Source: Faeciplasma sp964650705 (GTDB lineage: Bacteria; Bacillota; Clostridia; Oscillospirales; Ruminococcaceae). Taken from it: a stretch of DNA of 64,000 nt. The position numbers and the translations under genes are program-made. This document shows, piece by piece, positions 16,216 through 23,677 of the stretch. The notes under the pieces are model-generated. The model searched no databases, was not told where the DNA came from, and was given only the letters and a program-made list of their open reading frames with translations. The stretch lies in assembly GCA_964650705.1 (NCBI GenBank), contig CAZYUJ010000002.1, positions 176,128-240,127 of the forward strand. The letters are read 5' to 3'. Position 1 is the stretch's first letter; each line of letters begins with the position of its first letter.

Positions 16216-17233
16216 AGAGATATTTAATAAGTTCGTCGTGAACATCCTTCATGTGCTCGTCGATAAGGCCGAAGCTCATCCACTTATAGCTCCAGCAGGC
16301 TCTTCCGATGCCGCACTTCTTAAATGCTGTGTTAATGGCTTTATACCATTCAAGGGTCTCGCAAGGATCAGCGTTGTTTATTACACCGTATTCGCCGCAA
16401 TAAAGCGCAACGTTTCGCTCCTCGGCAAGCTTGACGGCACGCTCAAATCTCCATTCAAAGAAGGTGTGGTCAATAACCTCTGAGGGAGCATACTTCATGA
16501 AGCCGTCGAAAATTCCGAGCTTGTTTTGTGCATCAATATATTCCTGTTTGGTTGCACCGAAATTCATTCTGAAGTCGGTCGGCATTCCCCACGACCAGCT
16601 TGCGCCCTGATGTGTAAAGAGGAAGGGATCATAGCAATGGAAGTTATAAACTATCTTATCATCATAGGGCATATCGAGATCCTTCATCGAGTCGATGGAG
16701 TTGTTCCAATAGCTTCCCACAAGGATATATGTATCGGGTGCAACGGTACGGATCCTCTTAATGCACTCGTTGGCGATCTCGTTCCACGGTTTTGAATATT
16801 TGGGCTCCGTAACCTCGTTTAAAAGCTCGAAAGCAACGCGGTCACTATATTTGCCGAACGCGGTCGCCAAGCGCATCCAGAGCGCATAGAAGCGTTCTTT
16901 AAGGTCGTCGTCATAGAAGAAACGCTGCTCTTCCCTATTATTGAAGAAATAGCCGGGAGCCTTGTGCAGATCAAGCACCATGTTAAGTCCGTATTTACCG
17001 CACCAATCAACAGCACGCTGTAAATACATCATTCCGTGAGGAGTAGGTGTGCCGTCCTCTTCTTCTAAAAGAGGGTAATCGACGGGGATCCTGACGTGGT
17101 CGATATCCCATTTTGAAAAGCGCTTGAAGTCCTCTTCGGTGATGAATGTTTCATATCTTTCAATCGTGTAATCACATTGAGACAGCCAACCGCCGAGGTT
17201 GATGCCTTTTTGATAGCCCTTAAACTCTTTCAT
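16214..17233 (-). CDS. Glycoside hydrolase family 5 (intracellular cellulase/glucosidase-like)
   Basis: A 339-residue single-domain GH5 (beta/alpha)8 barrel: GINLGGWLSQ (10-19), HVRIPVDYP, LDLHKAPG, acid/base E140 in ELLNEVTEP, YNFHCYDP and nucleophile E281 in CGEYGV. There is no signal peptide, carbohydrate-binding module or dockerin, so it probably hydrolyses short beta-glucan or related oligosaccharides inside the cell rather than polymer. The upstream in-frame ATGs add an unlikely 14-residue tail; ATG 17233 follows GCGAGGTGC. Its own promoter is at 17265-17293. The precise substrate cannot be told from sequence alone. Confidence 0.9.
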   Translation of the reverse strand: MKEFKGYQKGINLGGWLSQCDYTIERYETFITEEDFKRFSKWDIDHVRIPVDYPLLEEEDGTPTPHGMMYLQRAVDWCGKYGLNMVLDLHKAPGYFFNNREEQRFFYDDDLKERFYALWMRLATAFGKYSDRVAFELLNEVTEPKYSKPWNEIANECIKRIRTVAPDTYILVGSYWNNSIDSMKDLDMPYDDKIVYNFHCYDPFLFTHQGASWSWGMPTDFRMNFGATKQEYIDAQNKLGIFDGFMKYAPSEVIDHTFFEWRFERAVKLAEERNVALYCGEYGVINNADPCETLEWYKAINTAFKKCGIGRACWSYKWMSFGLIDEHMKDVHDELIKYL

Positions 17234-17264
17234 GTTGCACCTCGCAGTATTATTTTGTAATTTC

Positions 17265-17293
17265 ATTATATACAATCAGTGAGTAAAAGTAAA
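17265..17293 (-). promoter_or_regulatory. GH5 gene promoter
   Basis: On the minus strand TTTACT (17288-17293) and TATAAT (17265-17270) are 17 bp apart, about 32 bp upstream of the ATG. Confidence 0.65.
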
Positions 17294-17321
17294 TAGTTTA
17301 ATATAATGTTATAAGATATTT

Positions 17322-17852
17322 CTATCGAATTAAACTCAAGAAATCGTTTAATAGATTATATAAATAGGCAAAGGAAAACAAAAACGCAGGCAGATATATG
17401 ATGCTTGTCAAGACATCGATTATAAAGCCTTTAACTGATGGACAGGCACCTCTGAATTTTAAATAGACGCCTATCAGCACACAGAAGGCGAAGAAGCTTG
17501 CAAAGCCCAAAATGATACTGACGGGGTATTCTATCGGATACCTTGAGACCTCACTAAATGCACATATGGAAATCCAATTTAGAGCGCAGGTCAATCCCAA
17601 TGCACCCACTGCTGACAGAGATACAGATAATGCTGTGGTTTTTATAGCCAGGCTTGTTTTTACTGTCTTTGAAAATACAATGCAAAACAGCGCGGTTATG
17701 ACAAAAGAGATCCCAAAGAACATTAGACATACGTCTAATAGCCGCACATCATATGTATCGTTTATCAACAGCATAAAATGTCCGGCAATCAGTAAAGCGA
17801 CACCGATAATAAGGGTTAACAAAGAAAAGTGCTTCAATTTGATAATGACCAC
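17322..17852 (-). CDS. Hypothetical membrane protein, five predicted segments
   Basis: A 176-residue protein with about five hydrophobic segments (residues 8-30, 38-62, 70-95, 108-130 and 145-170) and short loops. I recognise no family. The start appears to be GTG at 17852 preceded by AAAGGC, and a TATAAT sits about 20 bp further upstream (17869-17874), giving a very short leader. It is a single gene between the GH5 promoter and a minus-strand terminator. Codon use resembles its neighbours. Confidence 0.6.
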   Translation of the reverse strand: MVIIKLKHFSLLTLIIGVALLIAGHFMLLINDTYDVRLLDVCLMFFGISFVITALFCIVFSKTVKTSLAIKTTALSVSLSAVGALGLTCALNWISICAFSEVSRYPIEYPVSIILGFASFFAFCVLIGVYLKFRGACPSVKGFIIDVLTSIIYLPAFLFSFAYLYNLLNDFLSLIR

Positions 17853-17881
17853 CGCCTTTGGCGTTATTATAACATATCCCG

Positions 17882-17917
17882 AAAAAAATGAAAACCCGAA
17901 AACCGAGGTTTCGGGTT
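17882..17917 (-). terminator. Minus-strand terminator downstream of the tRNA region
   Basis: An 11-bp stem with one bulged A (17893-17904 with 17907-17917) is followed on the minus strand by TTTTCATTTTTTT. It would stop transcripts arriving from the tRNA-Thr side before the hypothetical membrane gene. Confidence 0.7.
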
Positions 17918-17980
17918 ACAGTTCAGTTAATAAACAATTACAAAACAGTAATTCACTTTATCATGGTATTGCTGAGCGCA

Positions 17981-18035
17981 AATAAAATAAGCATGAGCCA
18001 AAGCCTATGCTTGAGTTAAATGATGATATCCGGAT
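17981..18035 (-). repeat. Decayed duplicate of the tRNA-Thr 3' end and terminator
   Basis: Three blocks here are identical to the downstream end of tRNA-Thr: a 14-mer (17981-17994 = 18139-18152), a 16-mer (17997-18012 = 18155-18170) and an 11-mer GATATCCGGAT (18025-18035 = 18187-18197), in the same order and offset by 158-162 bp. The last block is part of the tRNA acceptor and T stem. The rest of the tRNA is absent. It is either a degenerate tandem tRNA copy or the scar of an element that used the tRNA 3' end. The interval 18036-18138 holds only hairpins (GAGAATGC-TTC-GCATTCTC and a 10-bp CTTATTTTGC/GCAAAATAAG repeat). Confidence 0.75.
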
Positions 18036-18138
18036 GTTAAACAATTTTGCGCCCTTATTTTGCTTGATGCTAAAGACTGTAAAGCGCAAAATAAGAGAAT
18101 GCTTCGCATTCTCGATTCTGCATCGGTAGCAACTGTAA

Positions 18139-18178
18139 AATAAAATAAGCATAGGCCAAAGCCTATGCTTATTTTATT
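18139..18178 (-). terminator. tRNA-Thr terminator
   Basis: A perfect 18-bp inverted repeat (18139-18156 with 18161-18178, loop of 4 nt), ending 2 bp from the tRNA CCA end, with a T-rich 3' arm on the minus strand. Confidence 0.92.
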
Positions 18179-18179
18179 C

Positions 18180-18255
<76 letters not shown>

Positions 18256-18294
18256 ATCCACTCCAGCACGGCTTCATCCGTGCCACGAGTATTA

Positions 18295-18323
18295 ATTATA
18301 CTCTTGAAGTGTGTGTTTGTCAA
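18295..18323 (-). promoter_or_regulatory. tRNA-Thr promoter
   Basis: On the minus strand TTGACA (18318-18323) and TATAAT (18295-18300) are 17 bp apart, a consensus promoter. A 6-bp hairpin GCACGG/CCGTGC lies between it and the tRNA 5' end. Confidence 0.88.
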
Positions 18324-18407
18324 GTGTTTTTTTCGAAAAAATCAGAAAATAACTGATAATTTTATATAGCATTTTTGATCGCATTTTATGCAAAAAGACG
18401 TCAATTT

Positions 18408-19094
18408 TTACTGCAACTCAATATAGTCTTTTATCTCGCCGTAAAGCTCATTTGAAATAAGACTGCAAAGAGCGAGCTCGCTTCTGTTGGAATATCCGCC
18501 GATAAGTTCACGGATCTCAACGATCTGATCCGCCTGATCAGACGATATCAAAAGACAAGCTTCTATCTCTTCCGCCGATGCCGAATTGATATTAACGCTT
18601 TTACGTTCGGCAGTATCGGTTTCACCCGAGTACGTGATATCATCAGCAGGCAGTTCTATGGCTTCGTCGGCTATTACATCAACATCAGAACTCACGCCTG
18701 AAACAGAATCCGAAAGTGAATCGGAAGACGATTGGGCGTCGCTGAAATAGAAGTGCAATATAATACTTTCAAAAAGCTGAGCGTTAATGGATTTGACATC
18801 CAGAAGCTGATATACATCTTCGAAACCGCCGAGAGCATCACGGTATGCGACTATCTCGCTCGCCTTAACCTGACCGATGCCGCTTACTGCCATGAAGTCA
18901 TCAATATCAGCTTGATTTATAACGCTGACGTCATATCCGCCGTCATAGCCGTCGAGGCTGACCTCAATACTGCTCGGCGAGCGATCATAATTCATCAGGA
19001 TCACATAGCTCAGCGATGCAACGACTATCGCAAAAGCAATGATTATAAACGCAATTTCTATCGGAGATAGCCTTTCGGAACTTTTCATCGTCAT
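18408..19094 (-). CDS. Membrane-anchored ComEA-like helix-hairpin-helix protein
   Basis: A 228-residue protein: one N-terminal membrane segment (about 14-35), a ComEA-type helix-hairpin-helix domain with INQADIDDFMAVSGIGQVKA (about 58-110), an acidic Ser/Asp-rich linker (about 118-165) and a second, degenerate HhH unit (VNINSASAEEIEACLLISSD, about 168-226) in which the GIG hairpin is lost. ComEA binds double-stranded DNA at the membrane during transformation, but no comEC, comEB or type IV pilus gene is nearby. The ATG overlaps the metK stop (ATGA), so translation is coupled to metK, an unusual arrangement. The SAM riboswitch therefore probably controls this gene as well. Confidence 0.8.
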   Translation of the reverse strand: MTMKSSERLSPIEIAFIIIAFAIVVASLSYVILMNYDRSPSSIEVSLDGYDGGYDVSVINQADIDDFMAVSGIGQVKASEIVAYRDALGGFEDVYQLLDVKSINAQLFESIILHFYFSDAQSSSDSLSDSVSGVSSDVDVIADEAIELPADDITYSGETDTAERKSVNINSASAEEIEACLLISSDQADQIVEIRELIGGYSNRSELALCSLISNELYGEIKDYIELQ

Positions 19095-20263
19095 TGCTTA
19101 ACTGCTTCCAAGAGCTCTTCTACCTTGTCTGTTCTTTCCCACGATACGCCCAGATCCTCACGACCCATGTGGCCGTATGCAGCGGTCTGACGGTATATAG
19201 GCTTTCTTAAGTCTAAAGACGCAATAATTGCAGCAGGGCGAAGATCAAACACCTTATTAACTGCATCCGCAAGCTTTTGCTCGTCAACGGTCGCTGTACC
19301 AAAGGTCTCTACCAATACAGAAACGGGGTTAGCAACACCTATTGCATATGCGAGCTGAATCTCGCACTTTGACGCAAGCCCTGCGGCAACGATGTTCTTT
19401 GCGACATAGCGTGCAGCGTATGCAGCGGATCTGTCGACCTTTGTCGGGTCCTTGCCGGAGAACGCTCCTCCTCCGTGACGAGAATATCCGCCGTATGTAT
19501 CAACGATGATCTTTCTGCCTGTCAAGCCACAGTCGCCCTGTGGGCCGCCGATGACAAATCTGCCCGTGGGGTTGATGAAATAGTGAGTATTTTCATCCAA
19601 AAGCTCAGCAGGAATGACGGGCTTGATAACGAGCTCGATTATATCACGCTCGATCTGATCGTGAGAGATATCGGGTGCGTGCTGAGAGGAGATCACGACA
19701 GCGTCGATCCTTATAGGCTTGCCGTTTTCATATTCAACCGTAACCTGGCTCTTTCCGTCGGGACGAAGATAGCTAAGAGTTCCGTCTTTTCTGAGCTCGG
19801 TCAAGCGCTTTGTAAGTTTGTGAGCATAGGAGATAGGCATTGGCATAAGCTCGGGAGTTTCGTTACATGCATAGCCGAACATCATGCCCTGATCGCCTGC
19901 GCCTGTGTCGAATGCGTTCTCTTCCCTTCCCTCAAGTGCATTATCAACGCCTTGAGCGATATCGGGAGACTGTTTGTGAATGGTGGTAATGACCGAGCAG
20001 GTGTTGGCATCAAAGCCGTATTTTGCTCTGTCATAGCCGATATCAGCAACGACCTCACGAACGATAGCATCGATATCAAGTGTTGCTTTTGTGGTGATCT
20101 CACCCATGCACAAAACAAGACCTGTTGTTGTGGATGTCTCGCAGGCTACGCGGGACATAGGATCCTGTCGAAGTGCTTCATCAAGCACAGCATCGGAGAT
20201 CTGGTCACAAATTTTATCGGGATGGCCTTCTGTAACTGATTCTGAGGTGAATAATGTTCTCAT
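19091..20263 (-). CDS. metK: S-adenosylmethionine synthetase
   Basis: MetK makes S-adenosylmethionine from methionine and ATP in the cytoplasm. The 390 residues include SVTEGHPDKICDQISDAVLD (8-27), the nucleotide loop GAGDQGMMFGYA, and GGGAFSGKDPTKVDRSAAYA with the P-loop-like and metal-binding residues. The length is normal for the family. The reading frame is open for another 25 codons upstream but ATG 20263 has an AAAGGAAG site and matches known N-termini. The gene is preceded by a SAM-I riboswitch with terminator, so high SAM should stop its transcription. Confidence 0.98.
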   Translation of the reverse strand: MRTLFTSESVTEGHPDKICDQISDAVLDEALRQDPMSRVACETSTTTGLVLCMGEITTKATLDIDAIVREVVADIGYDRAKYGFDANTCSVITTIHKQSPDIAQGVDNALEGREENAFDTGAGDQGMMFGYACNETPELMPMPISYAHKLTKRLTELRKDGTLSYLRPDGKSQVTVEYENGKPIRIDAVVISSQHAPDISHDQIERDIIELVIKPVIPAELLDENTHYFINPTGRFVIGGPQGDCGLTGRKIIVDTYGGYSRHGGGAFSGKDPTKVDRSAAYAARYVAKNIVAAGLASKCEIQLAYAIGVANPVSVLVETFGTATVDEQKLADAVNKVFDLRPAAIIASLDLRKPIYRQTAAYGHMGREDLGVSWERTDKVEELLEAVKQ

Positions 20264-20285
20264 CGTTATACTTCCTTTCATAGAT

Positions 20286-20425
20286 AAAAAAATTGCGCTC
20301 GGATTCCGGGCACAACAAAGAATTGGTATATACCTCATCTTCCGGAATTAACCGCAGGATTTAGCACCTTGATAACAGGTTGCCGGGCTTCACAGGACCT
20401 GATTCCTCCACCGCTCTTGATAAGG
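20286..20425 (-). ncRNA. SAM-I (S-box) riboswitch with terminator, upstream of metK
   Basis: On the minus strand the aptamer runs 20425-20333: P1 CCTTATC/GATGAGG, the S-box core AGAGCGGTGGAGG, TGAAGCCCGGCAACC and AAGGTGCTAAATCC in the expected order. Downstream (20286-20316) a G+C-rich hairpin followed by T7 is the expression-platform terminator. Ligand-bound aptamer should favour termination. Confidence 0.97.
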
Positions 20426-20442
20426 GTTATTGTTCGGATAGT

Positions 20443-20471
20443 ATTATACTACATCATTTGACGCTTGTCAA
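20443..20471 (-). promoter_or_regulatory. metK riboswitch promoter
   Basis: On the minus strand TTGACA (20466-20471), a 17-bp spacer and TATAAT (20443-20448): both hexamers are consensus, about 18 bp upstream of the aptamer. Confidence 0.9.
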
Positions 20472-20514
20472 CAAAAAAATCAGCTCTTGCATTAACAAAA
20501 GCTGATTTTATAGG

Positions 20515-21162
20515 TTAAAGATTGATAATGATCAATGCAACAACCGCTACTGCCACAATTATGATGGCAACAATGTTAATTACAATCGCCAGCGTACCGC
20601 CTTTTTGTGTTGATTCGCTTTTGGGAAGCAAGCCCATTCGGCGCAGAGCGTTCATTATCGGCTTATAGAGCAATAGCGTGAATGCAGTGTTGAGAATCCC
20701 CTTCATAAGATTAAACGGCAGGAAATATGGCAAAAGCATTCCTGCGACGACCTCACGGGGAGTCTCCATATACCAAGGTGTTATGAGGTAGTTCCACAAA
20801 AGCATACAAACTGTCATTATAACAGTACCGAGCACAAGTCCTGTAACGGCAGTTGTAAGCGATTTCTTGCGCTTATAAAGAAGAGCAACCGGAAGAACGT
20901 ATGTAGCTGTTGAGAGGACGTTCATAACGGCGCCTATGGGACCGGTTCCGCTTATCGTCACCATCTCGATAAGCGAGACAACGACAGACGTTATCAGAGC
21001 GTAGCCGGGGCCGAGAATCAAAGCTTCAAGAGCAATGATCACATCTTTGGCTTCATATTTTAAGAATAATACGACAGGTATTCGAAAGAGAAAGACTGTC
21101 AAAAATGCGATCGCAGAGAAAAGTGCCGCAAGGGTCAGTTTTAGAGTTTTTGAGTTACGCAT
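20515..21162 (-). CDS. ribU: Riboflavin ECF transporter S component RibU-like
   Basis: A 215-residue membrane protein with about six segments. It starts MRNSKTLKLTLAALFSAIAF, has the RibU-type segments KYEAKDVIIALEALILGP and GPIGAVMNVLSTATYVLP, and has a long C-terminal hydrophobic helix. RibU binds riboflavin and works with a shared energy-coupling module (EcfA, EcfA', EcfT) that is not in this window. The reading frame extends upstream through the riboswitch terminator, but ATG 21162 follows CGGAGG directly and is the start. An FMN riboswitch immediately upstream confirms the vitamin B2 role. Confidence 0.94.
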   Translation of the reverse strand: MRNSKTLKLTLAALFSAIAFLTVFLFRIPVVLFLKYEAKDVIIALEALILGPGYALITSVVVSLIEMVTISGTGPIGAVMNVLSTATYVLPVALLYKRKKSLTTAVTGLVLGTVIMTVCMLLWNYLITPWYMETPREVVAGMLLPYFLPFNLMKGILNTAFTLLLYKPIMNALRRMGLLPKSESTQKGGTLAIVINIVAIIIVAVAVVALIIINL

Positions 21163-21173
21163 AAAACCTCCGA

Positions 21174-21333
21174 AAAAGAAATGCGCCCACATATACGAGG
21201 GCGCATTAAATTGCTGATTACGTTCTTTCATCCGGACTGTACCGTCGGTCACGGAATTTCACCGTGTCGGCAAGGCGAGCGCCTTGTTTGCGGACTTTAC
21301 CGCCGGTGAGGAATCACACCTCGCCTCGAAACG
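21174..21333 (-). ncRNA. FMN riboswitch (RFN element) with terminator, upstream of ribU
   Basis: The minus-strand aptamer (21333-21221) contains the RFN core segments GAGGTGTGATTCCTCACCGG, CGGTAAAGTCCGC, GGTGAAATTCCGTGACCG, ACGGTACAGTCCGGATGAAA in order. It is followed by a terminator stem ATGCGCCC/GGGCGCAT (21181-21206) and a T-rich tract (to 21174), directly before the ribosome binding site. FMN should repress ribU. Confidence 0.97.
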
Positions 21334-21359
21334 AATTGATATTCAGTTTTGTTAAAAGC

Positions 21360-21818
21360 TCATTCCTCGCAATCGCAGTCGCATTCTTCTTCGATGTCGA
21401 ATTCCAAAAGCTCACCGCAGCCGGGGCATTCGATAGAGCCCTCTTCGACCATTTCGAGTGTGAGTTCGATGGTGTCACCGCAAGTGGGGCAAACTACTTC
21501 ATAGCAGTCGTCATCGCAGTCACAGCAGTCACATTCATCATCGCAGCAATCACAGTCGCAATCGTCGCAATAATCTTCATCATAATCGTCGTCTTCATCT
21601 TCATAAAGATCGTTTTCGATGTTTGCGAGGTCTTCGTCCAAAACGTTGCAGAACTCAACGATATCGTCAACGTCATGATCAATTTCGTCAACAGCATCAG
21701 CGATGTCAGCAACCAAATCATAAAGTGCAAGCAAGACCTTGCCCTCGTTGGTGGAGTCGTCGATCTTAAGACCGTCCATAAGACCCTTAAGATATGCAGC
21801 CTTTTCGGTTAAATTCAT
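21360..21818 (-). CDS. Acidic Cys/Asp-rich zinc-ribbon protein (CD1247 N-terminal domain-like)
   Basis: A 152-residue protein with three parts. The N-terminal domain (1-75, MNLTEKAAYLKGLMDGLKID) resembles the clostridial CD1247 N-terminal domain family. The middle is very acidic (residues about 75-110, DEDDDYDEDY) and includes an alternating Cys-Asp tract (CDDCDCDCCDDECDCC). Near the end is a zinc ribbon with CPTCGD and CPGCGE knuckles, and then a tail ending ECDCDCEE. The function is unknown; metal binding is very likely. The reading frame opens upstream inside efp, but AAGGAGG 9 bp before ATG 21818 fixes the start. It follows efp at 82 bp and is probably co-transcribed with it. Confidence 0.8.
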   Translation of the reverse strand: MNLTEKAAYLKGLMDGLKIDDSTNEGKVLLALYDLVADIADAVDEIDHDVDDIVEFCNVLDEDLANIENDLYEDEDDDYDEDYCDDCDCDCCDDECDCCDCDDDCYEVVCPTCGDTIELTLEMVEEGSIECPGCGELLEFDIEEECDCDCEE

Positions 21819-21900
21819 AATAATAACCTCCTTAAAGTCAGTAAACAAATCGCCGCCGTTTGATTGGCAGCGATATTGTGTTTTAAAAAGATTTGCAGAA

Positions 21901-22458
21901 TTAAGCTCTGGACATATATTCGCCGGTTCTTGTGTCAATTCTGATGGTTTCGCCTTCGTTGATGAACAAAGGAACCTTTACTTCAGCACCGGTTTCAAGA
22001 GTTGCAGGCTTGAGAGCGTTGGTAGCGGTGTTGCCGGCAAAACCGGGGTCAGTCTGAGTGATAACGAGTTCAACGAACGTCGGGGGTTCAACGCCGAATA
22101 CCTTACCCTTATAGGAAAGGAGTGTGCATTCCATGTCTTCCTTGACGAACTTGAAGTTATCGCTAACATCGGTGTTAGATACAGGGATCATCTCATAGGT
22201 TTCGGAATCCATGAAGTAGTAAATATCACCGTCTGCATAAGAATAGTTTGTTGTCTTTCTTTCAATGAAAGCTGTGGGGAACTTAGCTGTGGGGTTGTAG
22301 GACTTTTCGATTACGGAACCTGTGATGACGTTCTTGGTCTTGGTTCTTACGAAAGCTGCACCTTTACCGGGCTTAACGTGCTGGAATTCAACTACCTGCA
22401 ATACGTTGCCGTCTTCTTCAAATGTTACACCGTTTCTGAAATCACCTGCTGTGATCAT
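21901..22458 (-). CDS. efp: Translation elongation factor P
   Basis: EF-P binds the ribosome between the P and E sites and relieves stalling at polyproline. The 185 residues show the KOW-like N-terminal domain with the tip sequence HVKPGKGAAF. K32 is the residue that is modified in many bacteria; no epmA or epmB-type modification gene is adjacent. Two OB domains follow, with the family signature near the C-terminus (PLFINEGETIRIDTRTGEY). The ATG follows GGAGGAAACACT. A promoter at 22573-22601 starts the efp-zinc ribbon unit. Confidence 0.98.
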   Translation of the reverse strand: MITAGDFRNGVTFEEDGNVLQVVEFQHVKPGKGAAFVRTKTKNVITGSVIEKSYNPTAKFPTAFIERKTTNYSYADGDIYYFMDSETYEMIPVSNTDVSDNFKFVKEDMECTLLSYKGKVFGVEPPTFVELVITQTDPGFAGNTATNALKPATLETGAEVKVPLFINEGETIRIDTRTGEYMSRA

Positions 22459-22572
22459 ATTAGTGTTTCCTCCTTCTTCTTGAGGGATCGCAAAGCATAA
22501 GCGAAGCCATCCGCATCAAAGTGTTAAATTTCAAATCATTGTCGCATAGTATACAACAATAAGTTACAGTTT

Positions 22573-22601
22573 ATTATAACCTATAAACTCAAATATTGCA
22601 A
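22573..22601 (-). promoter_or_regulatory. efp promoter
   Basis: On the minus strand TTGCAA (22596-22601) and TATAAT (22573-22578) are 17 bp apart, leaving a leader of about 105 nt before the efp start. Confidence 0.7.
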
Positions 22602-22608
22602 GTACTTA

Positions 22609-23676
22609 TTACAAAGAAATGAGAGATTTCTTTGCCAAAGTCATGTTTTCGCAGCCATCAGGCTTAATAACGACGAAATCTTCGATTCTTACGCCGAACT
22701 CATCAGGAAGATAGATACCGGGCTCGACGGTCACGATCATGTTTTCTTCAAAAATGTGAGTGCTTGACGGAGCGGCGTTGGGAGCTTCGTGAATCTCAAT
22801 TCCGACACCGTGGCCCAAAGAGTGACCGAACTTATCGCCATATCCTGCATCTGCGATAACATCACGGGCGATCTTGTCGATATCAGAACCGACAACACCG
22901 GCCTTGATAGCGGCAATAGCATCGAGCTGAGCCTTTAATACAGTCTCATAAACCTCAGCCATTTTATCGGTAGGAGTGCCTACACACACAGTTCTGGTCA
23001 TATCGGAATGATAGCCGTCAAACTTTGCTCCATAGTCCATCAAAACGAAGCTGTTGGGCATAACAACCGTATCCCCGGGAACGCCGTGAGGAAGCGAAGT
23101 GTTAGCGCCTGTGAGAGCGATGGTATCGAACGAAAGAGCTTCTGCTCCATGGGAAAGCATATAATAATCAAGGTGCAAGCCGATCTCACGCTCGGTAACG
23201 CCGGGCTTGATGAAGTTCAAAGCATCCTCGAAAGCGGCTTCTGCAATACGCTGAGCTTTGATGATCTTGTCAATCTCATCCTGAGTTTTGACGATTCTGA
23301 GCTTTCCGATAGCTGAGCTTAGATCACGGGTTGAGATAACCTCTGATGCTGTGATGCGCTCTTTATACATAGCAAGTGAAGTAACTGTCATTGTGTCGGA
23401 CTCGACAGCAACAGTTTTTGCACCGTGCTTAGTCAAAAGTTCATTGATCTGATCGAAAAGCTTGCCCTGTAAGATAACTTCGGCATCCTTCACGGTTTTG
23501 GTAGCCTTTTCGATGTAGCGGAAGTCAATGATGAGATATGCTTTATCCTTGAAGCAGATCACAGTACCTGCAGAGGATTTCATACCTGTGAAATAGCGGC
23601 GGTTGAGGTCATCGGTGATGATGGCGGCATCAATACCCTCAGGCAAAACGCTGAAGAGTTTTTCGAATTTAGTCAT
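22609..23676 (-). CDS. pepP: Xaa-Pro aminopeptidase, M24B metallopeptidase
   Basis: A 355-residue two-domain aminopeptidase that removes N-terminal residues before proline. The N-terminal creatinase-like domain (1-125) is followed by the pita-bread metal domain with metal ligands in MDYGAKFDGYHSDMTR (two Asp), SLGHGVGIEIHE (His), VEPGIY (Glu) and VRIEDF (Glu). The start is set at the ATG 9 bp inside the longest frame because the AAAGGATG site overlaps the first ATG. It begins 1 bp after the stop of the endonuclease IV-like gene and lies just upstream of efp, a common clostridial order. Confidence 0.95.
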   Translation of the reverse strand: MTKFEKLFSVLPEGIDAAIITDDLNRRYFTGMKSSAGTVICFKDKAYLIIDFRYIEKATKTVKDAEVILQGKLFDQINELLTKHGAKTVAVESDTMTVTSLAMYKERITASEVISTRDLSSAIGKLRIVKTQDEIDKIIKAQRIAEAAFEDALNFIKPGVTEREIGLHLDYYMLSHGAEALSFDTIALTGANTSLPHGVPGDTVVMPNSFVLMDYGAKFDGYHSDMTRTVCVGTPTDKMAEVYETVLKAQLDAIAAIKAGVVGSDIDKIARDVIADAGYGDKFGHSLGHGVGIEIHEAPNAAPSSTHIFEENMIVTVEPGIYLPDEFGVRIEDFVVIKPDGCENMTLAKKSLISL

Positions 23677-23677
23677 G

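Noticed and set aside
19475..20239. 254-codon plus-strand frame opposite metK
   Set aside because: Antisense shadow of metK; Cys/Ile-rich composition typical of reversed codons.
21739..22500. 253-codon plus-strand frame opposite efp
   Set aside because: Overlaps efp, its start region and the zinc-ribbon gene; no ribosome binding site or family.
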